Positions 61,157 through 64,000 of a stretch of 64,000 nucleotides of DNA are shown here, piece after piece. Made by a program: the position numbers and the translations under genes. Location of the stretch: positions 44,950,333 to 45,014,332 of the forward strand of contig OY282560.1 of NCBI GenBank assembly GCA_958295665.1, in the 5' to 3' direction. Position 1 is the first letter of the stretch. Each line of letters starts with the position of its first letter. This DNA is from Tipula vernalis. Taxonomy: Eukaryota; Arthropoda; Insecta; Diptera; Tipulidae. The notes beneath the pieces are model-generated. The model had not been told where the DNA came from. It searched no databases and saw only the letters and a list, made by a program, of their open reading frames with translations.

Positions 61157-62712
61157 CAGCCATCGTAATCGGAGCATTTTAGATTTTTGCCGCCCAAAAA
61201 CTTGTGGGCTATAGCACAGTTAATTTTCAATAAAATTGAATTTTCTAAGAAATGTTTAGAAATAATCGAGCAATCAAAATGAAAATTGTCACAGCAATTA
61301 CAGGTCCCGAAACCTATTGATAGAGGTATCAACCATCGTAATCGGACCATTTAGATTTTTGCCGCCCAAAAACTTGTGGGCTATAGCACAGTTAATTTTC
61401 AATAAAATTGAATTTTCTAAGAAATGTTTAGAAATAATCGAGCAATCAAAATGAAAATTGTCACAGCAATTACAGGTCTCGAAACCTATTGATAGAAGTA
61501 TCAACCATCGTAATCGGACCATTTAGATTTTTGCCGCCCAAAAACTTGTGGGCTATAGCACAGTTAATTTTCAATAAAATTGAATTTTCTAAGAAATGTT
61601 TAGAAATAATCGAGCAACCAAATGAAAATTGTCACAGCAATTACAGGTCCCGAAACCTATTGATAGAGGTATCAGCCATCGTAATCGGAGCATTTTAGAT
61701 TTTTGCCGCCCAAAAACTTGTGGGCTATAGCACAGTTAATTTTCAATAAATTTGAATTTTCTAAGAAATGTTTAGAAATAATCGAGCAATCAAAATGAAA
61801 ATTGTCACAGCAATTACAGGTCCCGAAACCTATTGATAGAGGTATCAACCATCGTAATCGGACCATTTAGATTTTTGCCGCCCAAAAACTTGTGGGCTAT
61901 AGCACAGTTAATTTTCAATAAAATTGAATTTTCTAAGAAATGTTTAGAAATAATCGAGCAATCAAAATGAAAATTGTCACAGCAATTACAGGTCCCGAAA
62001 CCTATTGATAGAGGTATCAACCATCGTAATCGGACCATTTAGATTTTTGCCGCCCAAAAACTTGTGGGCTATAGCACAGTTAATTTTCAATAAAATTGAA
62101 TTTTCTAAGAAATGTTTAGAAATAATCGAGCAATCAAAATGAAAATTGTCACAGCAATTACAGGTCCCGAAACCTATTGATAGAGGTATCAGCCATCGTA
62201 ATCGGAGCATTTTAGATTTTTGCCGCCCAAAAACTTGTGGGCTATAGCACAGTTAATTTTCAATAAAATTGAATTTTCTAAGAAATGTTTAGAAATAATC
62301 GAGCAATCAAAATGAAAATTGTCACAGCAATTACAGGTCCCGAAACCTATTGATAGAGGTATCAACCATCGTAATCGGACCATTTAGATTTTTGCCGCCC
62401 AAAAACTTGTGGGCTATAGCACAGTTAATTTTCAATAAAATTGAATTTTCTAAGAAATGTTTAGAAATAATCGAGCAATCAAAATGAAAATTGTCACAGC
62501 AATTACAGGTCTCGAAACCTATTGATAGAAGTATCAACCATCGTAATCGGACCATTTAGATTTTTGCCGCCCAAAAACTTGTGGGCTATAGCACAGTTAA
62601 TTTTCAATAAAATTGAATTTTCTAAGAAATGTTTAGAAATAATCGAGCAATCAAAATGAAAATTGTCAGAGCAATTACAGGTCCCGAAACCTATTGATAG
62701 AGGTATCAACCA
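61157..62712. repeat. 517-bp trimeric higher-order repeat
   Basis: Monomers with the joint variant GTATCAGCCATC plus GGAGCATTTT start at about 61157, 61674, 62191 and again at 63395 (and 57369). At 61157, 62191 and 57369 a monomer with GGTCTCGAAACC or TTCTCGAAACC plus GATAGAAGTATC follows 319-321 bp later. The linked variants define a three-monomer haplotype. Confidence 0.8.
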
Positions 62713-64000
62713 TCGTAATCGGACCATTTAGATTTTTGCCGCCCAAAAACTTGTGGGCTATAGCACAGTTAATTTTCAATAAAATTGAATTTTCTAAGAA
62801 ATGTTTAGAAATAATCGAGCAATCAAAATGAAAATTGTCACAGCAATTACAGGTCCCGAAACCTATTGATAGAGGTATCAACCATCGTAATCGGACCATT
62901 TAGATTTTTGCCGCCCAAAAACTTGTGGGCTATAGCACAGTTAATTTTCAATAAAATTGAATTTTCTAAGAAATGTTTAGAAATAATCGAGCAATCAAAA
63001 TGAAAATTGTCACAGCAATTACAGGTCTCGAAACCTATTGATAGAAGTATCAACCATCGTAATCGGACCATTTAGATTTTTGCCGCCCAAAAACTTGTGG
63101 GCTATAGCACAGTTAATTTTCAATAAAATTGAATTTTCTAAGAAATGTTTAGAAATAATCGAGCAATCAAAATGAAAATTGTCACAGCAATTACAGGTCC
63201 CGAAACCTATTGATAGAGGTATCAACCATCGTAATCGGACCATTTAGATTTTTGCCGCCCAAAAACTTGTGGGCTATAGCACAGTTAATTTTCAATAAAA
63301 TTGAATTTTCTAAGAAATGTTTAGAAATAATCGAGCAATCAAAATGAAAATTGTCACAGCAATTACAGGTCCCGAAACCTATTGATAGAGGTATCAGCCA
63401 TCGTAATCGGAGCATTTTAGATTTTTGCCGCCCAAAAACTTGTGGGCTATAGCACAGTTAATTTTCAATAAAATTGAATTTTCTAAGAAATGTTTAGAAA
63501 TAATCGAGCAATCAAAATGAAAATTGTCACAGCAATTACAGGTCCCGAAACCTATTGATAGAGGTATCAACCATCGTAATCGGACCATTTAGATTTTTGC
63601 CGCCCAAAAACTTGTGGGCTATAGCACAGTTAATTTTCAATAAAATTGAATTTTCTAAGAAATGTTTAGAAATAATCGAGCAATCAAAATGAAAATTGTC
63701 ACAGCATTTACAGGTCCCGAAACCTATTGATAGAGGTATCAACCATCGTAATCGGACCATTTAGATTTTTGCCGCCCAAAAACTTGTGGGCTATAGCACA
63801 GTTAATTTTCAATAAAATTGAATTTTCTAAGAAATGTTTAGAAATAATCAAGCAATCAAAATGAAAATTGTCACAGCAATTACAGGTCCCGAAACCTATT
63901 GATAGAGGTATCAACCATCGTAATCGGAGCATTTTAGTTTTTTGCCGCCCAAAAACTTGTGGGCTATAGCACAGTTAATTTTCAATAAAATTGAATTTTC

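Larger units (their letters stand above)
41815..64000. repeat. 172/173-bp satellite array, about 128 monomers, extends beyond window
   Basis: A head-to-tail tandem repeat starts at GTCACAGCAATTACAGGTCC and continues to the last base. Most monomers are 173 or 172 bp, the difference being one T in CCATTTTAGA versus CCATTTAGA. The first two monomers at the retroelement edge are more diverged and carry small deletions, as is usual at array edges. Interior monomers are nearly identical apart from a few recurring diagnostic variants. Each contains 64- or 74-codon minus-strand open frames that are by-products of the monomer: a 173-bp unit rotates the frame, so they cannot form one protein. Length is close to a nucleosome repeat, consistent with a centromeric or pericentromeric satellite, though position on a chromosome is unknown. 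Confidence 0.97.

Noticed and set aside
42197..63932. Over a hundred 64- or 74-codon minus-strand open frames (MVRLRWLIPLSIGFGT...)
   Set aside because: They are the same satellite monomer read repeatedly. A 173-bp or 172-bp period shifts the frame at every unit, each frame ends within one monomer, and single-base variants change the reading freely.
41815..64000. CRISPR array or bacterial repeat
   Set aside because: Whole 172/173-bp units repeat without unique spacers, and the context is eukaryotic transposons.

Overview
This window is AT-rich eukaryotic DNA dense in transposons, most likely from an insect. The evidence is the mix of Jockey, BEL/Pao, Gypsy, mariner, PIF/Harbinger, hAT and Penelope-like relics, a DUF4780-type retroelement ORF1, and spliceosomal-type junctions inside one transposase. 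A fly is plausible, but the sequence does not fix the species. I see no intact host protein-coding gene, no rRNA, no convincing tRNA and no CRISPR. The content suggests a heterochromatic or pericentromeric-like boundary: a graveyard of broken mobile elements (about 3.5-41.8 kb) running into a long satellite array (41.8-64 kb, continuing past the window).

Layout. 1-3.5 kb is AT-rich with no recognisable gene. 3.5-8.04 kb is a nearly full-length but broken Jockey-clade non-LTR retrotransposon. 8.04-16.5 kb has nested inverted symmetry. On the outside are two opposed copies of a repeat carrying a (GTCTGTCA)n expansion, resembling DINE-1/mini-me Helitron relatives. Inside them are opposed arms of a degenerate TAGAATTTA-type array, and at the centre is a small inverted-repeat element. 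A PIF/Harbinger transposon with both TIRs and a TAA target duplication is nested in one arm. 16.5-19.8 kb is AT-rich and looks low-copy. 19.9-23.0 kb holds two BEL/Pao relics, the second split by a TIR insertion. 24.0-27.0 kb is a broken Gypsy pol. 27.0-28.3 kb is an uncharacterised multi-copy gene family member. 30.0-31.1 kb is a dead mariner. 32.4-34.5 kb is a non-autonomous hAT with a perfect 8-bp target duplication. 34.8-36.2 kb is a second degenerate AT array. 36.2-36.7 kb is a Penelope-like RT scrap on the minus strand. 40.3-41.8 kb is a comparatively GC-rich DUF4780-type ORF1 relic that the satellite truncates.

The satellite has a 172/173-bp monomer and roughly 128 copies in view, with one 200-bp assembly gap. 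Monomers fall into a few diagnostic classes that form local higher-order repeats (345/346-bp dimers, 517-bp trimers, an 861-bp pentamer). Class composition shifts along the array: 173-bp forms lie nearest the retroelement edge and 172-bp forms dominate distally. Each monomer carries two short dyad symmetries. The satellite and the nested foldback-like structure are the most interesting parts of the window. Nothing here forms a cooperating gene system; the elements are related by insertion history rather than by pathway.
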